Source: Dissophora ornata
Lineage: Eukaryota; Mortierellomycota; Mortierellomycetes; Mortierellales; Mortierellaceae
Length of the DNA stretch: 64,000 bases
NCBI GenBank assembly: GCA_025201705.1
Contig: MU616591.1
Coordinates: 28,479-92,478, forward strand
Direction: 5' to 3'
Shown: piece by piece, positions 1 through 12,100 of the stretch
Numbering within the stretch: position 1 is the stretch's first letter
Layout of the letters: each line of letters begins with the position of its first letter
The notes under the pieces: generated by a model
Database searches by the model: none
Told to the model about the DNA's origin: nothing
What the model saw: the letters and a program-made list of their open reading frames with translations, nothing else
Translations under genes and position numbers: made by a program

Positions 1-1590
1 TCGACAAATCCGGAGAGGAAATAGCGTCTAAGAAATGTGCACCATAAAAGGCAGGTAGCTATCTAGAACCTGCTCGCACTACTTCGAGACATTTTTTTTT
101 TGGGCTGTCCGAATAGAGGAAGCGAATGAAAGAAAGACGGACGAAGGGAGACAGAGCGAAAGGAGGAGACATGGGCCGAGATTCCGAAAGAACATTGGAG
201 AATTGAATGGCTTTGTGAGGGATTGTGATTCATCAAACGGATCTATTCCCCGGGATTGAAAGGGCGACTGATCCTCTCCTCTCCTCTTTAATATCATAAA
301 ATGCCATTGGATGGTGGATTGCCCGGAATTGCGGTGATGGCGTGCTGAAACCATTGAACAAAAGGTCTAGAGTATTACAGTTATTTTCAAGCGGAGTCAG
401 AAGGCTATGAGGAAAGAAACTCGTCCGCACATTGACGAAGGCTAGTATACAGCAGATAGCACTAACTAGAGAGGGGTGGAAACCGTTCCGATTTGAAATG
501 GTCTCTGGCGCAGAAATGCGGGTCATCATGGCCGTGACGACTATTTCAGCCTCGAGATATTAGCGTATTTGATATAAGAGATGCGTTCGAGCACGCTTTT
601 CTACTTCACCTTGGACATGCCATGAAGTACAGTACTGTACGTGGGACCATGGACACATGGACGGCCTCGGTCACAGTGCACGTTTATTTGTCGCACAGAA
701 AGCAGAGATGAGGCCAGTCCATGGGAGCCATAGGTAGGTTAGGTTGGCTGGATGGTATCGCATACAATAAAGACAGTTGGGTGTTGTTTTCTTAACACTC
801 TCGATCCAAGTACGTAAAGGCGATGACCGTGGGATATGGCGCCTTGCAGTGCTCTTACCACGAAACGTTTTGCACGTTGCATTAACTTTTGTGCTCCCAC
901 GGATTTATCACACCATACACGATACATGCGCGCCCTTCTTTCATCTTTCTACACGATGGACGGATCCACACCCCTGGTAATAAGTTAAAAAAAGCCCTTG
1001 GCGAACTTTAGTCCAACCGCACTGTCCAATAGGGTCGGTTCCCCAAGGTTTGAGTCCCCAGTCTTTCACCTTGTTCTGAGTTGGATTTGCGGACACTGAA
1101 AGAAAATAATAATTCATAAGCAAATGGAGCTGATGGGAACGTTGATTCCCGGCGTGCAATGGTACAATAGCGCCATCAATTCACGGGCAGCTAGGCTATA
1201 GAAAATGGATACGAGGCAAGGGTACCTGCAGCCATGTGGAGATGAGTGCCTTCGAGTCGAAGCGCTACAGGTCCATCTTGGCGCTGATCCTGGCCCTGAT
1301 CCTGACTAACGTGCTCGGTGATGTTGCTTCCGTCATGGCCAGACCCGCTTTACAAATACTGACAGCTCGGTTTCCATTTGAAATTCTTCTTCTTCTCTTC
1401 GTCTTTCATCACCCTTGATCGCTATTTGCTATTTACAGTCGTTCCCATACCCGTGATCTTTGCTTCGCTGCCACAGATCATTCTCCTTTCGCTTCCTCGC
1501 ATTTCCGCTGTACTTTCACTTGTCCACCTTCCTCTACTTCACAACTCATCGTGGAATCCGCTAAAAAACGCTACCTGAGTCTCGTATAGA
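1..1590. other. Upstream intergenic region of the OPT gene
   Basis: No convincing gene is seen in this first 1.6 kb. Open frames are short (under about 100 codons), lie on both strands, overlap one another, and show no domain or splice continuity. The last 150 bases before the next start codon are pyrimidine-rich, which fits a fungal promoter or 5' leader. Confidence 0.5.
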
Positions 1591-3931
1591 ATGCAAAACA
1601 CACTTGACGAGAAACAGACCCAAGAGGAGTGCTATCCTCAAAGCCAAAAGGGTCATCATCCTCTCGGCCGTTCCGTCTCTTTCACAGCAGACGACTACGT
1701 CCACCCCGATCATGCTATAAGCTTTTCCGAAGATAAAGTCGCAGCCAGCGGCGTTAATATCAGCGATGAGGATGAAGAAGAGTTCCCTCCTGAAGAACAT
1801 CAGTTCACCTGGTAAGGACTTTTCGCGCTTTTGAATTTTTGTGTCAATTGTCTTTTGTCCTACAAACACAGATATCAATGGCGATCGAACACCGTACTCA
1901 CTCTATTGTCCTCTCCTTATACTGTACAACACTAAAGGCGCGCAGCTATTGTCGGCTCTCTGTTAGGGTGCGTCGTCGCTGCTAGCAACTTGTATGTCGG
2001 TCTCAAGATCGGCTGGACATTTGGTGCCTCGCTTTGGGGCGCCATTTTCGGATTCATCATTCTTAAACCTCTGGCTCGTCTTACGGGCAGCACCTTTGGG
2101 CCACGAGAGAATGCCACTTGCCAGGCTGCAGCCACAACAGCCGGTGGTCTCTCCACTGGATTTGTCACAGCCATCCCGGCAATGTACCGGATGGGATTGA
2201 TGGGTGTCGGTCGCATGCCCAAAGATGACGCATTGACGCTCGTGCTCTGGACCACATGTGCCGCCTTTTTTGGCATGTTCTTTGCCGTTCCCCTGCGCAC
2301 GCATTTCGTTATCAACCAGGATTTGGTCTTCCCTACTCCACGTGCCGCCGCCGAGACGATCCGTAATCTCCACAAGACAGGGTCCAAGGCTGCAACTGAT
2401 GCCAAGAAGACAGCTCAGGTCATGATCATCTCCTTCTTTGTCGCCATGGGCTTTGTCATCCTGGGGAACTTCATTCCTGGTATCTTCGACACCGTCCATA
2501 TTCTCTATTGGATCGGTCATGCCACAGGATATATGAACTTGCAGCATGCGGATCAGGTTTGGGGTTGGGCCTGGAGCTTCGATTTTTCGTTCTTTGGTGC
2601 TGGAATGATGACCCCAGGGTCAACCGTCTGGTCGTTTATGTTGGGAGAGTTCATCGCATATGGCTTGGCTGGCCCGCTGATGGTCGACTCTGGATACTTG
2701 GAGGGACCTCGCGGATTCACCAAGCCACGCAACGGCTCAGTGCAGTCATGGTTTCTCTGGCCCGGAATTGCATTGATGGTCTTTACTGCCTTTGGTGAGC
2801 TGGGCGTCAACGGAAAGTCGCTTTGGCATGGCATCACTAGTGGTGTCAGAGAGGCCCGAAACCTCATCCGTCGTTTGATGAAGCGAACCGAGTTGGTGGA
2901 CCAGTCCAACTATGTCAGTAAGGACCCTGTGCCTCCTCATCTTCAGGTCCCCACTCTCTGGTGGACGAGCGGCCTTGTGGTCTCGGCTATCTTCACCATT
3001 GTCTTGATGGCTGTCGATTTCAAGGTTCCAGTCTACTCGTCCATCATTGCCATCGTCCTGTCCTTTATGCTTGCCTTTGTCGGTCTCCAAGCCTCAGGTG
3101 AGACCGACATCAACCCGACCGGATCCATCGGCAAAGTGACACAGCTTGTTTTCTCACGCTTCCCTGGCGAACTCCAAGTCGTGCAGAAGACTAACCTCAT
3201 GTGCGCCAACATCTCGGCCTCGATCTGTGCACAGGCTGTGGATATGGTTGGAGATTTGAAGACGGGTCATCTGCTCGGCGCATCCCCTCGTTCTCAGTTC
3301 CTGGCGCAGTGTGTTGGCTCTGTCTTTGCCATTGCTGCTGCTGTCCCCCTATTTATTCTTTATACTGAGGCCTACCACTGCATCGTCGACCCCACGATTG
3401 AAAAGTGCGAATTCGGTTTGGTCTCGGTAGTTACTTGGCAATCTGTGTGCCAGATCTTGACAGTAAGGCCTGCCATTATTGATCCAGTACGGATTCACAT
3501 TTTAAGATTGCTTTTGAACTTGAAATCTGATTTTTTTTTCATTTATAAAAAAATTCTACCAGACTGGCGGAACGGTTCCTCGCGGTTCTGTCATCACCGC
3601 CTGCGTCCTTGCAGTCCTCGCGATCGCCAATATCTTGCTCCGGATAAAGTTCGTCCCTGAAAAGTTCCGTCCTTACTGGATCAACTTGAATGCCGTAGGT
3701 CTTGGAATGATCAACCCATCGCCTGCTTTGGCAATGGCGATGTTGACAGGTTGGATTGGCGGCCAGGTCTGGCATCGCATCAATAGAATTGCTCATGAAA
3801 AATTGACATATTCAGTCGCAGGAGGATTCATTTCGGGTGTTGGTGTGGCTGGTATCATCAAAGCTCTCTTGGTTCTTGGGAAAGTTCCGGATGGCACCGT
3901 CAAATGGGCTTGCAACAGCGATATCTGCTAA
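1591..3931 (+). CDS. OPT-family oligopeptide transporter
   Basis: Three exons, 1591-1811, 1938-3462 and 3563-3931, splice in phase to a 704-residue protein. Oligopeptide transporter (OPT superfamily) proteins are proton-coupled plasma- or vacuolar-membrane importers of small peptides or metal chelates, and about 700 residues is the family's usual length. The N-terminal 70 residues are hydrophilic and acidic. The membrane part begins right after intron 1 with the run NLYVGLKIGWTFGASLWGA, followed by many hydrophobic segments and a C-terminal block with TGGTVPRGSV, FRPYWINLNAVGLGMI and a final hydrophobic helix. Intron 1 joins W-R-A-A-I-V; intron 2 restores I-L-T-T-G-G. The stop codon runs directly into about 20 A residues. 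Substrate (peptide versus siderophore or metal complex) cannot be told from sequence. Family call is firm; the exact start is the first ATG of exon 1. Confidence 0.9.
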
Positions 3932-4262
3932 AAAAAAAAAAAAAAAAAAAAGTGTGAAGCGTGGAATTTTATTAAACGCCTGTCTGCCTTCGTTAAAAGT
4001 TTGATGATTGGACTTCTATGGCCATCCAAATATGCTGATACACGAAAGAAAACTCTCGATGCAAAGGAACAAGTATCGCTGCACACCATTGTTAGTCTCA
4101 AATTACAACATAGAAACAACTTGTCAACATATTCCTCGCCGACGAAAGAGCACCACCAATTTAACAACGGTTCAACTGTTTATTGAATTAATATTTATCA
4201 TGCATCTCGTTCAGTCCAATGCAGGGGTTTTTACAGCCGCCCCTCTTGTCCTCCGATTTCTC
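3932..4262. other. Convergent 3' region
   Basis: About 330 bases between the stop codon of the OPT gene and the stop of the Src1-like gene on the other strand. It begins with a poly(A) run (to about 3950) and is AT-rich, as expected of two facing 3' untranslated regions. No gene is seen. Confidence 0.6.
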
Positions 4263-6957
4263 CTACTCTTGTGAATATCCTCCGAATTCCTGCGACAGTG
4301 ACGGGTAAAGCGTGTTTTCTGGGTTCATAAATTCCGAATCCTGACGTCTCATGCCAAAAAAGCTACCATGAGGTCCTGTGCGTGGAGGAACCTTAGGCAT
4401 GCCTCTGGAACGGGTGCTACTACCCATCATGATATGGCTATAATCTTGCACGTGTCCAAGGCCTTCAGCGTGGGTACTGCTGCTGCCCTCGCCCTGGCTG
4501 TGCTGGCTCAATACGCCTGTGGGACCGACCCACTCCCACACCTTGTGAAGCTCGCCTCGCACTTCCTGAGAACTCGTCCTCACGTTCGAATTTCTCTCTA
4601 TGATTGCCTGGACTTTATCCCAGATCTCCTGTCGCCGAGCAGCAGAATGAACATCCGCTAGAAGTGCATCCCGTAGATGTGTCTGAGGCAAAAATGGGTC
4701 CGTGTAGACAACGGGGTCAATATAGTAGTAGTGAGCTTGATCCGAAAGTTTAGTGAGGACATTCTGAACAAGACCATTGACGATGCGCCCTTCCTTGCGT
4801 CTTCGGAGGATATGGGAGCGAACTGTGAACCCTCCAATGGCACTGACAGTCAATGCTATGAGGTGTGATTGTCACCAGGTTAGAAAACAAGCGATAAAAT
4901 GATGGTGCGGCAGCTGGATGCACAGAGTTACTATACCCAAGAGCAGCAGCTTGAACTTGATGATCCAACTGACTAGTGCCTGTCGGAGTCGACAAGTCAG
5001 TGTCTTTCGTGGCTTCAAAGAGCGCGCGCGCTCCTCGCTAAATTATTAGAAGCCAGGCGTTAATACGAGTAAAACTTCTCGTATGGATATATGTCTGCTG
5101 AGAACTATAAACTTATTTGCTAACTTACCCAGCCAACCCGCGTTCAAAGACCACCTTGTCCGATCGACGATGGAGCTCTCGAAGAGCAAGGTCCCAGTAC
5201 TGCTCAAAATCCTCATTTGAGACGTTGCTCTAATAGACGTGGGAAAGCGGCATCATAATTTGCGTTAGCAGCAAGTTAATTGCGATCCAGGACTGGCTTG
5301 TTCGATCGTCTACAACTAGGTGATGGCATGCACATACATCCTTCATCTGCTCCACTTGGAATCGGAGATCATATGTAGAAATGCCACGGCGAGCCCTGTA
5401 CCCCACGCTATTTGAAGGCTCTTTTTCTCTGGATATACTGCACTCGATGTTTCCTGCATGAATATGCAGTATTTTTTCGACTGCGTCCGCAACCTGGAGA
5501 CTTTGGTACTCCTTGGCCCTGTTCAATACGCAGACGGGGGTTATAGGCAGCAAGTTACCAAAGCTCAGGATTTGGGGTTTGAGAATGTACTCGGGCGGGC
5601 AAATGGGTTCTGCGTCAGACCTTAAGCAAGTCGCGTGGTCAGGACACGGGATGCATGAAGGATAGTACCAAGCTAAAGAAGTTCACACAATATTCTTAAA
5701 TTGGTTAAAGGGCGAACATAGAAAGAAGTCAATGGCTCATGCAAATGTTTGCGCCAAAAGTCCATACGTCTGATCGTTGGCGACTCTGCTTCCGTTTCAG
5801 TACAAAAGCCGATATCGATCCTTGTCTGCCGGTACCAAGCGCCGTATGCCAAAACGATAGTTGAGAGAATAATCAAAATGGGTCCCATATTGCGGCGCAA
5901 ATTCTGAAGAATGTCTTGGGTGTCAGACTGGGGCGAGCTGAGATTGAAAGGTTTGGGTGCGGGCAGATCTACGGACATCTTTCTAGGCTTAAGGTGTTTG
6001 GAGGACTTTGAAGACTCGCCCTTTTCCGATGGTGGCTGCATAAACTTGGAGAAAGCAGGCTGTGCAGGAACCTTGAAGACATGGTCCCGAGAAGCAACCT
6101 TATTACTGTCCTTGGTCTTTCGCGTACGTGATCTGGATCGAGACCGTTTGCGTTCAGATTCGCTTCCACTTTGAAACGGGTTCTCATCAGAGAAATTCTC
6201 GCTCTTTGCCCTTTTCTTCTCCTTTGTCTCGCGCTATGATATTTTGAGATTGCAATTGTCAAATTAATGAGGTGGACGATAACGTGGGTTCGCATGCGTA
6301 AGGGTGAGTGGCGTCGAGTGCTGTACCTTTGCGCGCAATGGTTTTAAAGCGGGTTCGTTGTCATCCTCGCTCTGCACCAACGTCTTGCTGGGTTTTCTGC
6401 CCCTCGGAGATTCTGAGACCATCGACTCCCCATCACTTTTGTCTGTTGCGGCCTTTGTGCGACTGCTGCTTCTCTTGATTTTGGGCTTGATCTAATATCA
6501 AATTCAAACGTCCATTAAAAATTCTTCTTTGGTCGCGTTTTCCATCTAGTGCGACAAAGCGGGCGCTGAGATTGACACGATTGAAAAAAATTACCTCCAC
6601 AGATTCTTCAGATGCCAACACCTGCTTGCTGCTTGCTCGTTTAACGCGAGCAGGTTTAGGTGGGGTTGACTGCACAGCCTCCTCTTCGTCGTTCTTCTTT
6701 AAATGGCGGTGTTGAGCTTTGGAACTGGAAGCTTTCCCCGTATGGTCACCCGAATCTACATCTTTCTCTGCTTGCGCAAGTTCTGGGACTTGAGGGCGGA
6801 TATGCAGATTGAAGAGGTCGACAAGTTGCTGCTTTTTGACAATGCCAGTAGGAGTCTTGACATGATGCTGAATTAAAATCTCTCGAATCTGATCCATTTT
6901 GAGTTTCCAAGGATCGAAATCCGGATGGAGATAGTGGGGAGGTTCCGTGGATGCCAT
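4263..6957 (-). CDS. SRC1: LEM/HeH-domain inner nuclear membrane protein (Src1/Heh1/Man1 type)
   Basis: Seven exons in 5'-3' order are 6595-6957, 6327-6491, 5768-6233, 5338-5672, 5129-5229, 4937-5037 and 4263-4855; all phases agree and give 707 residues. Src1/Heh1 proteins sit in the inner nuclear membrane and tether chromatin. The N-terminus carries a HeH fold (about residues 10-50, YLHPDFDPWKLKMDQIREIL then TPTGIVKKQQLVDLF). A basic, Ser/Arg-rich nuclear linker follows, then TM1 (about 292-311), a luminal domain with a CIPCPDHATC motif, TM2 (about 500-520), and the Man1-Src1 C-terminal domain (THLRDALLADVHSAARRQEIWDKV, NSNVR, VWEWVG). The first intron of the luminal part has a TGCTAAC branch-site-like sequence. 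The frame stays open upstream to 7182, but the ATG at 6957 places the HeH domain at the N-terminus as in relatives. Confidence 0.92.
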
Positions 6958-9176
6958 TGCCTTTCCTTTATTGTCCTGGCTCGGTCTTGGTCGAGGGAAC
7001 ACGGGCGGAAGTGTGAGTGGTTGTAAAAGAAAGGAGTGGAAAACAAGAAGTCTCGGGCGCATTCTCTTCTCGCTCTCATTGTTTACGTCATCGACACACT
7101 TTTGCCACCATCTGTGAACCGCACACGCGCGCCGTCTCCGTGGAGTCTTATCAGTCCACCTGGATGCCACATAAAGAGACAACTGGAAATTGGGAATACC
7201 GGCTTACAGCGATAGAATGGGTCTCCTACACGTTTATTTCAACTTGTTTTTAAATGCTGTAGGAAATTTGGATTTATTCCGTGAAGACAGGGGTGTGAAT
7301 ACAGACAGCAGACACTGACCACGTCTACACCAATAAAACCTGTGTGTTGGCTACTTTGCTGGAATGCATTTGTGTCCAGTGTCGTTTTGTTGTGCCTCGC
7401 ACATCTCGACATCTCGAAGCTGTTCCTTTCCACAGACGTGTGGCCACAGAAAACCTCTGCTAGGAAGTGTGGCCAATCGCCAATTCCATGGCCATGTCAC
7501 AGAGCGATTCAGGAACATTAGGAAACCACTCTAGTGCGGAGAGCCAGGGCGAGTCAGGCATGAAAATATGCAACAGAACACCTTCCCAACTATCGCCAGG
7601 AGAGGCTGCTATACAATGAGGGGAGGTGAATAAATGGACTGTGCGATATCTCTTTATTAACCGTCAGAGCTCAGCAATCTCGGCGATATGTAGAGTCTTT
7701 CGAGCTCAAAATTGGTTATCCTGAGTGTCGTTGAAATGCCAGCCAGCGTTTCTCTACCCTTTGCTGCAGATGCTGCCGATAAGAGACGGCCTGTTTGATC
7801 TGCTGTAGTTGACAGGACTCTACAGCAGCCCATGGAAGACGCTGACAAGCGGTGTTCCTCAATCCTGAGACATCAAAGTGTCTCGAACGCAACAGACCGC
7901 CCAATCGATTCCCATGAGCAGTTTTGAGATCTTAAGATCCGTGAACTGCATGGGCCAAAGCCAGGCTCGACAAGCTTAATTTAGTTGAGTGCCAGTAAAT
8001 CGCCAGGTAAGTGAATGAGCCCCAATGGTAGCTCTTCCACCTGTATACAGCAACGGGATATAATTGCCATTTAGCGAAATATGTTGAATGTGTAATCAGT
8101 AGCAACATTGTTGCCCTGAGAATTGCGCGCGTCAGGTTTAACGTGGCTGATATCGAATACCAGCTTTATCTTTGCGGATTGTGATGTAGACTGGTCGTCC
8201 TTCTGCGAAGCTCGTAATTATTGTGCGTGCCAGGACTAGTGAAATCTATGATGGCTAACCCAGCGTATACTATCAGTCATCTGCACTTGCAAATGTATCT
8301 TCACTTCGGGGAGGGACCGATGTTATCCGATCAGAAAGTAAGGCACGCAACGGTTCTCGTTGCAATGTTTGGTGAGAAGCGAAACGGAGGAGAGTGGGCC
8401 TGCTGGGCTCTGCTGAGATGGTTCAATTATAGAAATGGATTGGTTATAAAATGGATCGGTTATAGAAATGGTTTGCTGGTGCATGACAAAGCAATGCTGT
8501 ACGTTGGCTGCATACCGATTGAATCTTGCAGAAAATAGACGAGGAGAACAAACACATCTCAAATATGTTGAAGCTTTTATAATAATACAGGACATTCGCG
8601 CGCCCTTGTCTGACGATTACTCGGTTCAATCATGGTCCAGTCTTCACTGCTGGGATGTGTCCCCCAACTCGCATTTGCTCTGTCTCTGGAATTTATAATG
8701 CATATTTTTTTTTCAGTCTCTCGAGACGCATGGTTCAATTGGGACAGAGAGCAATAGAGAACAAGCGCGAATGTCGCTCTCAAGTAATTATTTGAAGCAG
8801 AAGGGCTCTCCCTACTCGAAGGCTCCACACGATGGTCGCCCGTGTTGAAGGACATTATTGTAGACGCTTGCATGTTGGGATGTGATACAGTATGTAACAA
8901 CAGGTTCAGCCTGCCATTTCTCGCGAAGGTGTGAAATGGAGAAAAAGGAACCAGCTCTACACTGAACAAGCCCATTGGCTCCTCACTCCATCATCATTGA
9001 TTCTCATCTTCCCTTCATCAACCCCATTCCTTTCCTTCCTGCACGACACTCTTTTCTCTTCATCACCCCGACAAATAACTTCTCTGTAGCCGTTGAGCTT
9101 GCTCTCCGTCCAGTCCGAGCTTCTTTCCTTCACAAGACACCAAGTCTGACCAGGACATAATCCCCGACGCTGACAA
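6958..9176. other. Intergenic region between divergent Src1-like and ArfGAP genes
   Basis: No supported gene in 2.2 kb. Short frames near 7657-7904 (minus) and 8221-8538 (plus) lack recognisable domains and splice continuity. A degenerate triplicated 16-17 bp motif (ATGGxTxGGTTATAGAA-like) lies at about 8417-8470. The 150 bases before 9177 are C/T-rich, typical of a promoter or leader for the plus-strand gene. Confidence 0.45.
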
Positions 9177-12100
9177 ATGGCTTCTGCCATCGCTGTCCAG
9201 TTCCCATCCCCTCTCTCCCAACCAGATCCAGCCCAATGCAAGTTCCCTCCTTTTTTTATTTTTTTTACTTCATTGGGGGTCGACCTTATTTTTTATTTTT
9301 TGTTGTTCGTTGAAGAATACTGAAACGGCACGCCTCTGTCTCTGTCCCAAACCTGACACGTTTCTGTTGCTTTCTACTTTCTCCTTGATATGCAGTCGCT
9401 ATCTCGACTATCACCCTTCACAATGCCTCCGCCTCGCCAGCTCTGAGTATTTCTGTACTGCCAAACTCGAATGTCGCGGTACGGTCCCACACAGAGGATC
9501 GCATTGAGTTTGTGCAAGATACGGAGGTGCCTCCCACGCCTTCAACGGAAGCGGCAAAAGGAGAAGAGGGAGCAGTTGGTGCATTGCTTCTCAAGATTCA
9601 AGCAGGGGAAGGTGTGCAGCTGTCATTTGAATTGAGAGGCCATGTCCTCAACTCGACAACCCCCACGCCCCTACCTGTTATCGCCGTTGATGACCGTGGG
9701 GACGGTGGGAACGATGATCCCAATGCAGTGAAAATGGCCGAGAACATCAGCACTGCCCATACCAGTTCATCACAGGGCACACTGTACTTTGCAGAGGCCA
9801 ACTCAGAGACGGAAATGCAGGAAATCTGTCGCGAGTCCGAGTTTGAGCGACAGGTAGAGCGATCATTGGATGTAGAGCAATGAATAAGCTTCAGTGAAAA
9901 TGGGTACTGGATGCTGACGGCCTGCTTTATTTTGGGTGACTAGCTGAAAGAACACAACATATGCGTTGTAGAAGTAAAACCCCTCGACGTTGAAAACAAG
10001 GCCGTTGGACAAGGAGATGCCCATCAGAGATACAGCTGGATCTGGAATTTCCCTTCAAGGGCCCATGCGGATGATGACCTTTCGTGCCGCAAGGCAGTGT
10101 ATGCTGTGAGTGTGATGCAGGAATGTACACGGGATTATATCCACACGAGTATGTGGGTGGTATTAGGTGGATGTACATACTAAAGCAATCTCACCATTGC
10201 ATTGTTTTAGTTTCTACTTCGGAATCCTTCTTGTGGCAGCATAGAAATTTTATCACGGTTCTCATTCTGGATAGTCGGTAAGTTGGGCAGCCCGGGAATT
10301 GGGCAGCACTCGACTGAAAGCAGAGATGTGGATATTAAGTCTCGTTTCCACGTGAACGTATAGATACCCATGCTGCGGAGCAGTCAGCAGGATCCAGGAT
10401 CTCCGTGTCACAGATTTCAGCACCAACAGCAAACGGCCGGCACTTGAGGCATGCCTCGACGCCTGAGAGGTTCGACAATCGCACGTCTTCTCACACTAAG
10501 ACTGCCTCTATTCAGCCGAGTTACGCATCGTTGCCAAGTCTACCGGATGCAGCAGCAGGGTTGGCAGGGTCAGGCGTGCTTGCAGATAGCCCGGGGTCTG
10601 CCACTGGCTCATCAAATCTGAACCCAGTGCCATTTACACAAGACACAGAGGACGGTCCATTGTTCCGAGCGACCGTATCGGAATGCGAAAACCATATCCG
10701 GGACATGAAGGCGTCGACCAAGCGTATCATCAAGGCAGCACAGACAGTCCTGGAGACACGGAGATCTTTCGTAGCATCAGAGGAGGCCTTTGTCAAGGAG
10801 TTGGAGGGATTCAAGCCTGCAGATCCTTTGGTAAACAGTTACCTTCGACCTATGTCAAAGAATCTTGCTGACATGTCGGAGACACTTTGCAACCAGATGC
10901 GAAGCTTGTTGATTGAGCCACTGTCACAGTTTTACGCCAGCGAGATAAAACCAACTGAGGCATACCGGAAGTCTTTCGAGGACGAGAGCAAGGAGTACTA
11001 TCAATTTCTGTCTCGTTACATGGCGATGAAGCAGGAGAACAACCGGAAAAAAAGCGAGGCAGACGCGAAGTACGAGAAGAAGAGGAGACACTTTGAGATC
11101 AAGCGATTCGAGTATTGGTGCTTTCTGCAGGACATGCGAGTTGGAGGTAGCAAAAGCGAAACAATTCTGCACCATCTGACAAGCTACTCGGAAAAGCACT
11201 GCAAGAATTTGATGGATATGGCCTCACTGGCGAAAGGCTTGAACCCCGGTCTGGCCGCGATCGCGGCAGACCTTTCGGAGTCCCAAAAACGGTCTGCGGT
11301 CGTATATAAAGAGCGTCAGGAGCGGAAGAAGGAGCTACTCGAGTTCTACGATGAAGGCTTGAACTCAGTTCCCCAACTCCCTGTTCTCGCAAAGAGCGGT
11401 TCCAGTTCGGTAGCAACAACTTCCTATCCCTCGAACAACACCGATGCACCTGTAGAAGCCAACCTTGATATTCTAACTGCTACCCCGGAGGTCGCGGACA
11501 ATCAAAATGACGGCGCTGCAGGAGCAGATCAAAAGTCGGCATCCGGATCATCGCCGACTCAACCGGAAATTGGGTCCGCTCAACTGAATAACAATAGTAC
11601 ATCAAGATTCAGTGGTATTCGAGATCTGGAACACCAGGACATCGATGCCAGCTCAGCGCTAGGGCAACGTAAGGAGGGCTTTTTGTTTGCTACGAGTCGA
11701 CCTAGTCTTCACAACAACTCTGCTGTCCTAGAAAAGACAAGCATCAACTGGCATAAGTATTGGTGCGTTGTTTCCGAAGGGTGCCTCCACGAGTACTCTC
11801 ACTGGAAGAAAGGCGCCACCATGCTCCACAATGAACCTATCAACCTCAAGATATCTACTGTGAGGCCATGTCGTAACCAAGACCGCCGCTTCTGCTTTGA
11901 AGTGATCACCCCTAAATACCGCAGAGTCTATCAGGCGACAAGCACAGAGGACATGAACTCTTGGGTCAGCGTCATCTCGAACGCGATCCAGAGTCTTTTA
12001 AATGGAACGAGCAGCTGCCAGAATCTCGATCCGACAGCGAGTGGAGTGGATGGGAGCGTGAGCGCAACTGGCCGTTCAAGCATGGAGCAATCTCTGCATG

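Noticed and set aside
1020..1070. B-box-like GGTTTGAGTCC suggesting a tRNA
   Set aside because: No matching A box or cloverleaf arms can be drawn around it.
6958..7182. 75-codon N-terminal extension of the Src1-like gene
   Set aside because: Basic, low-complexity sequence in front of the HeH domain; the internal ATG places the domain as in known relatives.
8221..8538. 105-codon plus-strand frame
   Set aside because: Includes a degenerate 16-17 bp repeat, no recognisable motif, and no promoter-like leader.
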